A stretch of 64,000 nucleotides of DNA from Myxococcus eversor (GTDB taxonomy: Bacteria; Myxococcota; Myxococcia; Myxococcales; Myxococcaceae), in the NCBI RefSeq assembly GCF_010894455.1, contig NZ_JAAIXY010000012.1, positions 62,001 to 126,000 of the forward strand. Reading direction: 5' to 3'. The position numbers and the translations under genes are program-made. A model generated the notes under the pieces. The model was not told where the DNA came from, did no database searches, and saw only the letters and a list, made by a program, of their open reading frames with translations. Each line of letters opens with the position of its first letter. Position 1 is the stretch's first letter. Shown one piece after another: positions 16,060 to 25,600 of the stretch.

Positions 16060-16824
16060 ATGGCGTTGATTGCGTTCTGCACCATCAAGGGCGGCGTGGG
16101 GAAGACGACGCTCTGCGCGCACGTGGCCTCCGCGATGGCGGACATGGGCAAGCGCGTGCTGCTGTTGGACCTGGATCCGCAGGCACACGCGTCGCTCGTG
16201 CTGGGGCTGGAGAGTCGCGAGGGGCCGTGTGTCGCGGAGGCTTTGGGCGCGCGGCCCAAGTACCGGTTGGACCAGGTGGTGGTGGCGTCACCGAAGCGGC
16301 CCACGCTCTTCATCGCTCCGGCCGCGCCGCGCATGGCGGCGATGGAGCGCGAGCTGTTCCAGTGGGGACACCGCCTCCAGGCGATTCCCCGCGCGCTGAA
16401 GACGCTGAGCTGGACGCCGGACGTCATCATCGCGGACACGCCGCCGAGCCTCGGCGCGTACACGGAGGCGGTGCTGGGCTTCTCCGACCTCGTCGTGGCG
16501 CCGGTGCCCACGGGGGCCTTCGCGCTCCAGGGCCTGGGGGAAATCGAGGCCGCGTGGCGCGACGTTCGCGAGCAGCAGGGCGGCGAACTGGTGGCAGTGG
16601 TGAACCTGTGGGACCGGCGCACCACGGCGACCAACGAGGCGATGGAGGAGGCACTGAAGGACTCGACGGTGCCGGTGCTGCGCGCGCGGATTCCGCGCTC
16701 GGAGTCCATCAATCAAGCGGGGCTGGGCTACGAGGTGGTCTTCGACACGAGCCCCACGGCGCCGGGTGTCGAGGAGCTGCGGGCCCTGGCGCAGGAGCTG
16801 GCGAAGCGCGTGGGCCTGCGCTGA
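16060..16824 (+). CDS. Orphan ParA/MinD-type ATPase
   Basis: 254 residues with the deviant Walker A KGGVGKTTLCAHVA, the signature LLLDLDPQAHASLVLG, switch region VIIADTPPSLG and a late loop NLWDRRTTATNEAM. These are the features of ParA/Soj partition and positioning ATPases, which dimerise on DNA with ATP. No parB or parS neighbour is present, so it is not the chromosomal partition pair; such orphans often position other cargo (chemosensory arrays, carboxysome-like or motility complexes). The start ATG at 16060 follows GACGGAG. Confidence 0.85.
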   Translation: MALIAFCTIKGGVGKTTLCAHVASAMADMGKRVLLLDLDPQAHASLVLGLESREGPCVAEALGARPKYRLDQVVVASPKRPTLFIAPAAPRMAAMERELFQWGHRLQAIPRALKTLSWTPDVIIADTPPSLGAYTEAVLGFSDLVVAPVPTGAFALQGLGEIEAAWRDVREQQGGELVAVVNLWDRRTTATNEAMEEALKDSTVPVLRARIPRSESINQAGLGYEVVFDTSPTAPGVEELRALAQELAKRVGLR

Positions 16825-16834
16825 CCCTGGCGTG

Positions 16835-16866
16835 GGCACCCGCCCCGGGAGCACGGGACGGGCGCC
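16835..16866. terminator. Strong hairpin between convergent ParA and rnk genes
   Basis: A 13-bp stem (16835-16847 with 16854-16866, two mismatches) with loop GGAGCA lies 10 nt past the ParA stop and 15 nt before the rnk stop. It can serve both strands. T-tracts are poor on both sides. Confidence 0.6.
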
Positions 16867-16881
16867 TTCGCTCGAATCAAA

Positions 16882-17298
16882 TCAGAGGTGGTAGTGGCCC
16901 GCGGCCTCGGGCTGGTAGGGCACGGCGACGATGCGCAGTCGCTTGGTGCGCCCGCTCGGCAGCGGCCAGGCGATGGACTGCCCCACGGACAGGCCGATGA
17001 GGGCGCTGCCGATGGGGGCGAGCACGGAGATGCGGCCCTCGTCGCTCTTCGCGTCCCTCGGGTAGACGAGCGTCACCTGACGCTGCTCGCCGGTCTGCTC
17101 GTCCTCGAACAGCACGGTGCTGTTCATCGTCACGACGCTGGGGGGAACCGTCTCCGAGGCCACCACCTGGGCCCGGGACAGCTCCGAATCAAGCATCTCC
17201 GCGAGCTCGGCCGTGCGGCCCCCTCCATGGTGGTCGATGACCTGGCGCAGACGCTCCAGGTCGGTCTCAGTCACGATGAGGGACTGCTCGCTGGTCAT
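16882..17298 (-). CDS. rnk: Rnk-type nucleoside diphosphate kinase regulator (GreA/B-like C-terminus)
   Basis: 138 residues, the usual Rnk length. The N-terminal ~50 residues are the short helical segment (VTETDLERLRQVIDHH). The C-terminal GreA/GreB-like domain has VVTMNSTVLFEDEQTGE, VTLVYPRD and ISVLAPIGSALIGL. Rnk proteins bind RNA polymerase near the secondary channel and compete with Gre factors without cleaving transcripts. GGAG sits about 9 nt before the ATG at 17298. It is a single gene facing ParA. Confidence 0.85.
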   Translation of the reverse strand: MTSEQSLIVTETDLERLRQVIDHHGGGRTAELAEMLDSELSRAQVVASETVPPSVVTMNSTVLFEDEQTGEQRQVTLVYPRDAKSDEGRISVLAPIGSALIGLSVGQSIAWPLPSGRTKRLRIVAVPYQPEAAGHYHL

Positions 17299-17401
17299 GT
17301 CGATGGCTCCGTGAAAATAGAGAACGAGAATAGGGTCAACACGTCGGCAACGGCTGGCGGAAACATCTATTCCCGGCGAGCCCGGAGAGCCATTCGGGGG
17401 C

Positions 17402-20206
17402 TCAGCCGCCGTCGTCCGGGAGCTTCAGCACCCACCACTCGATTCCCTGCGCGCCGTCGTCCGCGAGGAAGAAGACCTTCCGCTCCGCGCGCGTGAAGAA
17501 GTACGGGAACGAGCCGAGCTGTCCCGGCGCCAGCTCCTGTCGCAACCGCGTGCCTGGCCTGGTGCCGTCGGTCTCCCAGAGCTCCGCGCCGTTGATGCCG
17601 TCGTCCGCGTGGAAGAGCGCTGTCGTGCCCACGCCCGTCATCCAGCGAGGCTCCGAGTGCGCGGGGCCCGGATGGATGTCCTTCACGAGGAAGGCGCTGC
17701 CCGGAGCGCCGCCAGTACGCCACAGCTCGATGCCATGGGTGCCGTCATCGGCGCTGAAGAGCACGCTCGAACCGAGCGCTCCGAACCAGAGGGGATAGGA
17801 ACCCTCCGGACCTGGCTGCACGTCGAAGGCGAGCGCGGTGCCGCTCCCGGTGCCGTCGCTGACCCAGGGCTCGCGGCCCGTGTCGGGGTCCGCCGCCGCG
17901 AAGAAGACGCGGTCTCCCGCCACCGTGAAGGTGTCCGCGAAGGAGCTGCTCGGGCCCGGCCAGATATCCCGAAGGAGCCGGGTGCCCGCCTCGGTGCCGT
18001 CGCTGACCCAGGGCTCCTCGCCGTGCTCCTCCTCGTTGGCGGTGAAGACGAGCAACGAACCGAGCGCGGTGAGCGACGTGGGGAACGAGCCGACCGGACC
18101 CACGAAGATGTCCTTCAGCACGTGTGTCCCGGCCTCGGTGCCGTCGCTGACGCCCAGCTCCCAGCCGAGGCCAGGGAAGTTCGCGAGGAAGAAGATGCGC
18201 GAGCCCACCACCGTGAGCGCGCGCGGCGAGCTGTCCTCCGCGCCGGGGGCCAGGTCCTTGACGAGCGTGGTGCCCGCCGTGGTGCCGTCGGTGCGCCACA
18301 GCTCCTCGCCGTGGCTCGCGTCGCGGGCATTGAAGTACGCGAAGCCATCCAGCACGACGGGCGTCCCTTCGCCCTGGCTGCTGCCGGAGCCGGGTCGCAG
18401 GTCCTTCACCAACACGGTGCCTTCGGCGGTGCCGTCGGTGCGCCACAGCTCGCGGCCGCGGATGCCATCGTCCGCGAAGAAGAGGACCCGCGGGCCGACG
18501 ACGAAGAAGTCGGAGGGCTCGGAGCCCAGGGGGCCGGGTCGCAGGTCCTTGATGAGCACGGTGCCCTCGGGCGTCCCGTTGGTGCGCCACGGCTCCTGGC
18601 CGATGCTGCCGTCGTCGGCGTCGAAGTAGAGCGTGTCGCCTCGGGTCGTCCACGCGCGGGTGTTGGCGCCGCCCGGCCCCGGGAAGAGGTCCTGGATGAG
18701 CCGGGCAGAGGGGATGGACTGCAGCGTGTCCTCGTCATCGCCCGTCCACAGCAGGCGCCGGGTGGCGACGCGGAAGTCGTAGCCCACGTCTCGCGCCCAC
18801 AGCTCCGCGCCGGTGCCTCGCTCGTTCGCGGTGAAGAACACGCGCCGACCGCTGACGGTGAAGTCGCGCGCGGCGGACGAGAATGCACCTGGGGCCAGGT
18901 CCTCCAGTCGGGAGGTGCCGCGTCCGGAGCCATTGCTGCTCCAGGGCTCGTGTCCCTTCCCGGGCTCGTGCGCGGAGAAGTAGAGCCGGCCCTTGGCTTC
19001 GCGCAGGAATGCGAGGGCGGAGCCCCGTGAGCCGGGGACGATGTCCTTGACGAGCACGGTGCCTTCGGGCGTGCCGTCCGTGCGCCACAGCTCGTCGCCG
19101 TGCTCGGGAGTCCAGGCGGAGAAGTAGAGGCGCCCCTCCATTGTGGTGAGCTCACGGGGGTTGGAGCTGGCGGGGCCCTGCGCGATGTCGCGCACGGGGA
19201 AGGTGCCGAGCACGGAGCCATCGCTGCGCCACAGCTCATCGCCGTGGTCGGGGAAGCTGGTGACGAAGAAGAAGAGGTTGCCAGCGGCGCGCACTCTCAA
19301 GGGCCCATCGTAGGAGGGGAACGGGATGTCCCTGAGTCGCACCGTGCCGTTCATTCCGCCGTCGCTCGTCCAGAGCGCGAGTGTCGAGGGGCCGCCGGGA
19401 ACGTCCTCGTCCTGCTCGTAGCTCACGAAGAAGAAGAGGCGTCCGTTCACCTCGGTAAGCGCCCTGGGGCGCACGATGACGCCAGGCGGGGCGTCGATGC
19501 CCTTCACGGCGACGGTGCCACCAGTGGTGCCGTCGCTGCTCCAGAGGACGCGGTCGACGAAGAAGTAGAGCCGGCCTTGCGCCGCGACGAGCGGAGAGGG
19601 GTAGGCGCCAGAGGGACCTTCCGCGATGTCCCTCACCAGCGCGGTGCCCGCCTCGGTGCCATCCGTGCGCCACAGCTCGATACCGGATTGGCCATCATGG
19701 GCGAGGAAGAAGAGGTGCTCGCCGAGCTGGATGAGGCTCTCTGGATTTGAGCCCAGTGTGCCGGGCCGCAGGTCCACGACCATGCGGGTGTTCGAGGCCT
19801 TGCCGTCGCTGCGCCACAGCTCCTCTCCGTGCACGCCGTCATGGGCGACGAAGTAGAGCGTGTTCCCGACGGCGGTGAGTTCGCGAGGCTCCGAGCCGAG
19901 GGGACCTGGGCGGAGGTCCTTGACGAGCAGGGTGCCCCGGTCCGAGCCGTCGCTCTTGAAGAGCTCTGCGCCTCGCGAGCGGTCCGTGGCGACGAAGAAG
20001 AGGAGCCCGTTGACGTCGGTCAGCTCGCGCGGACCGGAGCTGAGGCGGCCTCCCGCGATGTCGTCCACGGGGTACGGCGAGTCCATCACGTCGGGGGTGG
20101 CACCCAGCCTTCCCGTCGACAAGGTGTCCGCGTCTCCACCTCCACAACAGAGGGCGGAGACCAGCAGCGTGAGGAATAATGACAAAGGCAGGAGCGGCAA
20201 CGCCAT
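17402..20206 (-). CDS. ELWxxDGT-repeat envelope protein
   Basis: About 934 residues from the ATG at 20206. The N-terminus is a hydrophobic signal (LPLLPLSLFLTLLVSALCCG) with two cysteines and may be lipid-modified, although the lipobox is not classic; a TTG at 20254 is an alternative start. The rest is about 18 copies of a ~50-residue repeat with the core ELWRTDGT/EPWVSDGT followed by (G)T-x-L-V-K-D-I-x-P-G and a S-x-P-x-x-L-T-x-x-G-x-x-L-Y-F strand. This is the ELWxxDGT repeat of myxobacteria and other Gram-negatives, predicted to build a beta-propeller-like array. No catalytic motif is visible. It probably acts at the cell surface or is secreted, possibly in adhesion; function unproven. Confidence 0.85.
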   Translation of the reverse strand: MALPLLPLSLFLTLLVSALCCGGGDADTLSTGRLGATPDVMDSPYPVDDIAGGRLSSGPRELTDVNGLLFFVATDRSRGAELFKSDGSDRGTLLVKDLRPGPLGSEPRELTAVGNTLYFVAHDGVHGEELWRSDGKASNTRMVVDLRPGTLGSNPESLIQLGEHLFFLAHDGQSGIELWRTDGTEAGTALVRDIAEGPSGAYPSPLVAAQGRLYFFVDRVLWSSDGTTGGTVAVKGIDAPPGVIVRPRALTEVNGRLFFFVSYEQDEDVPGGPSTLALWTSDGGMNGTVRLRDIPFPSYDGPLRVRAAGNLFFFVTSFPDHGDELWRSDGSVLGTFPVRDIAQGPASSNPRELTTMEGRLYFSAWTPEHGDELWRTDGTPEGTVLVKDIVPGSRGSALAFLREAKGRLYFSAHEPGKGHEPWSSNGSGRGTSRLEDLAPGAFSSAARDFTVSGRRVFFTANERGTGAELWARDVGYDFRVATRRLLWTGDDEDTLQSIPSARLIQDLFPGPGGANTRAWTTRGDTLYFDADDGSIGQEPWRTNGTPEGTVLIKDLRPGPLGSEPSDFFVVGPRVLFFADDGIRGRELWRTDGTAEGTVLVKDLRPGSGSSQGEGTPVVLDGFAYFNARDASHGEELWRTDGTTAGTTLVKDLAPGAEDSSPRALTVVGSRIFFLANFPGLGWELGVSDGTEAGTHVLKDIFVGPVGSFPTSLTALGSLLVFTANEEEHGEEPWVSDGTEAGTRLLRDIWPGPSSSFADTFTVAGDRVFFAAADPDTGREPWVSDGTGSGTALAFDVQPGPEGSYPLWFGALGSSVLFSADDGTHGIELWRTGGAPGSAFLVKDIHPGPAHSEPRWMTGVGTTALFHADDGINGAELWETDGTRPGTRLRQELAPGQLGSFPYFFTRAERKVFFLADDGAQGIEWWVLKLPDDGG

Positions 20207-20343
20207 GATAGACACCGTTCTTCGCGCGACATTGCTCGCGCGAGTGGGCGCCAAAGGTGGCTCGCTCCGGCCTCGTGAGAAGCCTCCCTCCGAGGGTAGA
20301 AAACCATCTGGAATTGGATTGTCTGAATCCGTGAGTGATTGCT

Positions 20344-20844
20344 TCAGAACCTCGGTCTGGCGGATGAGATGGGGGCAAGGGCCGTATCGATGGTGACCGA
20401 CTCCAGGCTGCCGTGGAGCCGGATTCCCTCCGTGCCCCCCGCGGGGCAGTTCTCGCTGTGGCTGTACATGAAGATGCTTGCGCTTCCCATCCCTCCACCT
20501 CCTTCGTTGACGTCCACGGTCGAGGTCCCCGAATAGACCTCCAGGCCGCTGGCGTTGTATGCCTTCACGAACACTTGGTGTTGCAGCCCCACGGGGACAT
20601 CCGTGATTGCGCCACGAACGGCGTCGCTCGTCACATCGAGGGACACGGGACCGATGGCTCGAACCGGTCCCTGCACAGACGCCGTCGCCGTCACGACACC
20701 GCAGGGGTCCGTCGCCAGGGGGACGGAAACCCGGACGGCGTACGTGGTCACGCCCGCATCTTGTCCTGTGACCTCATCCGCACTACAGGCCACGAGCAGC
20801 GCACAGCTTCCCCCCAGCATCACATTCCACATGGCTCGCTGCAT
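20344..20844 (-). CDS. Small lipoprotein
   Basis: 166 residues. The ATG at 20844 has a GAGAGGA Shine-Dalgarno and is preferred over an ATG 21 nt upstream. The N-terminus (MQRAMWNVMLGGSCALLVAC) ends in a lipobox LVAC, so the mature protein is a lipoprotein starting at Cys20. The remainder is a beta-sandwich-like domain (YAVRVSVPLATDPCGVVTAT..., FVKAYNASGLEVYSG) resembling an Ig or fibronectin fold, with one more Cys pair (PCGVV, ENCPAGG). It lies upstream of the ELWxxDGT gene on the same strand, 137 nt apart, and may be co-expressed. Function unknown. Confidence 0.7.
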   Translation of the reverse strand: MQRAMWNVMLGGSCALLVACSADEVTGQDAGVTTYAVRVSVPLATDPCGVVTATASVQGPVRAIGPVSLDVTSDAVRGAITDVPVGLQHQVFVKAYNASGLEVYSGTSTVDVNEGGGGMGSASIFMYSHSENCPAGGTEGIRLHGSLESVTIDTALAPISSARPRF

Positions 20845-21207
20845 ATGTCCTCTCGGGTCGGGCATGGCCTCGCGTTCGGGCAGATAGGCAAAACGAATGA
20901 ACGCGATGATGAGAGTAGAGGGGAGGGGCCCGCCTCGGTCAAATGGCTGTCGCCGGATACAATCGCGTCGTCAGGACCTCCCAAGAGCAGACGGTGCACG
21001 TGCCTCTGCACGCTGTGCAGCGGAAGCGACCCACGGGCACCACTCGCTCCAGCGCAGGGCGGCCCACCCCGGGAGCCCCTCTCTCCTCGGGGCCCATCCA
21101 ATACCAACCCACTTCAGTTGATGCGCGCCAGGCTGTCGTGGGCCCGCAGTCCCAGCCTCTTCCAGGTCAGGACTGTCGTGTGGCCTCGCGGGGGGCTCCA
21201 CGAACGC
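20845..21207. other. 363-bp gap between gltD end and lipoprotein start
   Basis: A 95-codon minus-strand ORF crosses it but has no Shine-Dalgarno, no family motif and atypical composition, so I do not call it. The stretch is slightly less GC-rich than the neighbouring genes. It must contain the lipoprotein promoter and the end of the gltBD transcript; I see no clear hairpin. Confidence 0.5.
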
Positions 21208-22668
21208 TCAGAACGGACTGTCCGCGCCGCGCGTCGGCAACACCGACACGCCGCCGGACAGGTATGCGTCGATGGACTTCGCCGCCTCACGTCCGTCGGA
21301 CAGCGCCCAGACGATGAGGCTCGCGCCCCGGCTGGCGTCCCCCGCGCTGTAGACGCCGTCCGCCGAGGTGGCGAAGCGCTTGTCCACCTGCACCGTGCCG
21401 CGAGGCGAGAGCGCCACGCCCAGGTCGTCCACCAGTCCCGTCGTCTCCGGGCCGGTGAAGCCCATCGCCAGAATCAGCAGGTCCACCTCGAGCGTCGTCT
21501 CGGAGCCTGCAACCTCCACCAACCTCGGGCCTCCTCCGACGGCGCGCTGCACCTCCACCTTCACGGCGTGCAGGGTCTCCAGCTTCCCGTCCGTGCCGAC
21601 CAGTCGCTTCGTCTGCATCGCGAAGCCGCGCTCGCCGCCTTCCTCCTGGCTCGACGAGGTGCGGAAGACCACGGGCCACCGGGGCCATGGATTGTCGAGC
21701 GCGCGCACGGACGGAGGCGCGGGGAACAACTCAATCTGCTGCACGCTCTTCGCGCCCTGCCGCAGCGCCGTGCCCAGGCAGTCCGAGCCCGTGTCACCAC
21801 CGCCCAGGATGACCACGCGCTTGCCCGCGGCGTTCAGTCGCGCCTGCTCTTCGCCATGCCCACCCACGAGCCGGTTCTGGTGCTCCAGGTACTCCATGGC
21901 CTGCACCACGCCGCTCAGCTCGCGACCAGGCACCTCCAGCTCACGAGCCCGTCGAGCCCCCATCGCCAGCAGCAGCGCGTCATGTCGCCCACGCAACTCG
22001 CGGAAGCTCACCGAGCCACCCACGTCCACGCCGGTGCGGAACACCACGCCCTCCGCCTCCATCAGTGCGATACGCCGGTCCACCACGGACTTCTCCAGCT
22101 TGAAGTCCGGAATGCCGTAGCGCAGCAGTCCACCGGCCCGAGCGTCGCGCTCGTACACGGTGACGCTGTGCCCGGCCGCGTTGAGCTGCGCCGCCGCGGC
22201 CAGTCCCGCGGGCCCCGAGCCCACGACGCCCACGGTGCGCCCCGTGCGCCGCGTGGGAGGCCGGGGCTTCACCCAGCCCTCCGCGAAGGCGCGCTCGGAG
22301 ATCTCCTTCTCCATCTGCTCGATGGTCACCGCGTCGCTGTCGATGGCCAGCACGCACGCGGCCTCGCACGGCGCGGGGCACAGCCGGCCCGTCATCTCCG
22401 GGAAGCCGTTGGTGCGCGAGAGGATGTCGTATGCCTCGCGCCAGCGGCCCCGATACACGGCCTCGTTGAAGTCCGGGATGAGGTTTCCCAGGGGACATCC
22501 CTGGTGACAGAAGGGGACGCCACAGTCCATGCAGCGTCCGGCCTGTCGCTTCGCCTCCTCGGGCGCGAGGGGCAGGGCGTACTCGCGATAGTCGCCCAGC
22601 CGCTCCTGCTTCTCGCGCTTGTGCGGGTGGACGCGGTCCCACTCCATGAATCCGGTCGGCTTGCCCAT
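21208..22668 (-). CDS. gltD: Glutamate synthase (NADPH) small subunit
   Basis: 486 residues, the normal length. N-terminal cysteine motifs CMDCGVPFCHQGCPLGN and CPAPCEAAC bind the two 4Fe-4S clusters. The FAD site is VGVVGSGPAGLAAAAQL and the NADPH site is RVVILGGGDTGSDCLGTAL. A second FAD motif GVYSAGDASRGASLIVWAL lies near the C-terminus. It passes electrons from NAD(P)H to the GltB subunit for 2-oxoglutarate + glutamine to two glutamates. It starts 3 nt after the gltB stop, so the two are co-transcribed. Confidence 0.95.
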   Translation of the reverse strand: MGKPTGFMEWDRVHPHKREKQERLGDYREYALPLAPEEAKRQAGRCMDCGVPFCHQGCPLGNLIPDFNEAVYRGRWREAYDILSRTNGFPEMTGRLCPAPCEAACVLAIDSDAVTIEQMEKEISERAFAEGWVKPRPPTRRTGRTVGVVGSGPAGLAAAAQLNAAGHSVTVYERDARAGGLLRYGIPDFKLEKSVVDRRIALMEAEGVVFRTGVDVGGSVSFRELRGRHDALLLAMGARRARELEVPGRELSGVVQAMEYLEHQNRLVGGHGEEQARLNAAGKRVVILGGGDTGSDCLGTALRQGAKSVQQIELFPAPPSVRALDNPWPRWPVVFRTSSSQEEGGERGFAMQTKRLVGTDGKLETLHAVKVEVQRAVGGGPRLVEVAGSETTLEVDLLILAMGFTGPETTGLVDDLGVALSPRGTVQVDKRFATSADGVYSAGDASRGASLIVWALSDGREAAKSIDAYLSGGVSVLPTRGADSPF

Positions 22669-22671
22669 GGT

Positions 22672-25600
22672 TCAGCCCCTCCCGCCGACGACGTGTTGGA
22701 GCTGCGCCCCCACCTGGGTCTCCGGTGGCTTCTTCGCCGCGCGTCGCGCCTGCAACACGCGCTTGTAGTCCGTCGGCATCACCTTCACGAACCGGGGCAC
22801 CATCAGCTCCCAGTTGTCCAGGATCCGCCGAGCCAGCGCGCTGTGCGTGTGCCGCTGGTGTCGCTCAATCATCCCGTGCACGAGCCAGATCTCCGACTCG
22901 TCCACCAGCGACTCCAGCTCCACCATCTCCAGATTGCACCGCTGCCGGAACGTCGTCTCCCGGTCCAACACGTACGCGGTGCCGCCACTCATGCCCGCCG
23001 CGAAGTTGCGGCCCGTGGCGCCCAGCACCACCACCACGCCGCCCGTCATGTACTCGCAGCCGTGGTCTCCCACGCCTTCCACCACCGCCTGCGCGCCGCT
23101 GTTGCGCACCGCGAAGCGCTCGCCCGCGAGTCCGCGCAGGTACACCTCGCCGGCCGTGGCGCCGTAGAGGGCCGTGTTGCCCACCAGCACGTTCTCCTCC
23201 GCCACGAAGCGGCTGGACTGGTGCGGGTAGACGATGATGCGTCCGCCGGAGAGGCCCTTGCCCACGTAGTCGTTGGCATCGCCCTCCAGCTCCAGCGTCA
23301 CGCCCGAGACGAGGAACGCGCCGAAGCTCTGGCCCGCCGAGCCCTTCATCCGGATGTGCAGCCGTCCATCCGGAAGCCCTCGCGCGCCGTGCCTCTTGGC
23401 AATCTCGCCCGAGAGCATGGCGCCCACCGCGCGGTGCGTGTTGCTCACCGGCCGTGTCAACAGCATGGGGGGACCACCGTCCAGCACCGCCTTCGCGTCG
23501 CGAAGCAGCTCGTGGTCCAGGTGGTCCGACACATCCTTGGAGCGGGGCACCTTGCAGTGGCGCGGCTCGCTCTCCGGCGCAGCGGGTGCGGCCAGGAGCG
23601 CGGACAGGTCCACGCGGCGCGCCTTCCAGTGGTCCACCGCCGCGCGTTGGCGCAGCAGGTCCACCCGGCCTACCAACTCCTCCAACGTCCGGGCACCCAG
23701 CGCCGCCATCTTGCGCCGCAGGTCCTCCGCGATGAGCAGGAAGAAGTTCACCACGTCCTCCGGCTTGCCCTGGAAGCGCGCGCGCAGCGCGGGGTCCTGC
23801 GTGGCGATGCCGGCCGAGCACGTGTTGAGGTGGCACTTGCGCAGCATCACGCAGCCCACGGCCACGAGGCTCGCGGTGGCCATGCCGAACTCCTCGGCGC
23901 CCAGCAGCGCGGCCACCAGCACGTCGCGCGCGGTGCGCAGGCCTCCGTCCGCCTGTACGCGGATTCGCTCGCGCAGCCCGTTGTGCACCAGCACCTGCTG
24001 CGTCTCCGCGAGCCCCAGCTCCCACGGCAGGCCCGCGTGGTGGATGCTGGAGATGGGGGACGCTCCCGTGCCGCCCTCATAGCCGGAGATGACGACGCAG
24101 CCCGCGCCCGCCTTCGCCACGCCCGCGGCGATGGTGCCCACGCCCACCTCGCTCACCAGCTTCACGCTCACCCGGGCCTTCGGGTTGGTGGACTGGAGGT
24201 CGTAGATGAGCTGCGCCAGGTCCTCGATGGAGTAGATGTCGTGGTGCGGGGGAGGGGAGATGAGCGTCACGCCCGGCGTGGACCAGCGGACCTTGGCGAT
24301 GCGCTCGTCCACCTTGTGACCCGGCAGTTGTCCGCCCTCGCCGGGCTTGGCGCCCTGGGCGACCTTGATCTGCAGTTCGTCCGCGTTGACCAGGTACTCC
24401 GTGGTGACGCCGAAGCGCGCGCTCGCCACCTGTTTGATGGCGCTGCGGCGCAAGTCACCGTGCTCGTCCGGCTGGTAGCGCCGCGACTCCTCGCCGCCTT
24501 CTCCGCTGTTGGACCTGCCACCCAGCCGGTTCATCGCGATGGCCAGCGTCTCGTGGGCCTCCGCGCTGATGGAGCCGAAGGACATGGCGCCCGTGACGAA
24601 GCGGCGCGCCAGGGACAGTGCCGGCTCTACCTCCTCCACCGGGATGGGACGACAACCCTCGGTGACGACCTCCAGGAGACCGCGCAGGTTGCAGTGCTCG
24701 TGCGTCTCGTCATCCGCCAGCTTTGAGTACTCCTCGAACTGCGCCGCGTCGTTGCCACGCACCGCCGCCTGGAGCTTGGCAATCGTCGCCGGGTTCCACT
24801 TGTGTCGCTCGCCCTGCCTCCGCCAGCGGTACTGGCCACCCACGGGGACCTGACCCTCCGCCGCCTCGAAGCCTCGCGCGTGGCGTTCGGCGACTTCGCG
24901 TCCCAGCTCGGGCAGGCCCACGCCCTCCACGCGGGAGGACGTGCCGGTGAAGTGGCGCTCAATCAGGCCGCGCTGAAGCCCCACCGCCTCGAACAGTTGG
25001 GAGCCCCGGTAGGACTGGAGCGTGGAGATGCCCATCTTGGACATCACCTTCATCAGCCCTTCCTCCACGGCGTGGATGAAGCGCTCCTGCGCCTTCTCCG
25101 CGTCCACGCCCAGCTCGCCCCCGTCCGCCAGTGCCCTCACCGTGTCGAGCGCCAGGTACGGATTCACCGCCGCCGCGCCGTAGCTGAAGAGGCAGGCGAA
25201 GTGGTGCACCTCGCGCGCTTCCGCTGTCTCCAAGAGCAGGCCCGTGTACATGCGGATGCCGTCGCGGACCAGGCGCTGGTGCACCGCCGACATGGCCAGC
25301 AGCGCGGGGATGGCCCCGTGCGCGGCGTCCACGCCTCTGTCACTCAAGAGTAGGATGCTCGCGCCCGCATCCACCGCGTCCACGGCCGCCGCGCACAGCT
25401 TCTCCACCGCGACTTCCAGCGCGCCCTCGCCGCCGTTGAGCGGATAGAGCAGCGACACGCGCTTCGTCTCGAACAGACCCTCGCCGTGGATGGACGCGAG
25501 CCGCGCGAGCTGTCCGTTGGTGAGGATGGGGCCCGGCAGCGAGAGCCGGTGGCACTGCTCCGGCGTCTCCTCGAAGGTGTTGCTCTCCGGGCCCAGCGCC

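Noticed and set aside
20820..21107. 95-codon minus-strand ORF upstream of the lipoprotein
   Set aside because: No ribosome-binding site or motif; overlaps the control region.
20413..24726. 1437-codon plus-strand ORF
   Set aside because: Antisense to gltD/gltB with low-complexity His/Arg/Ala composition.
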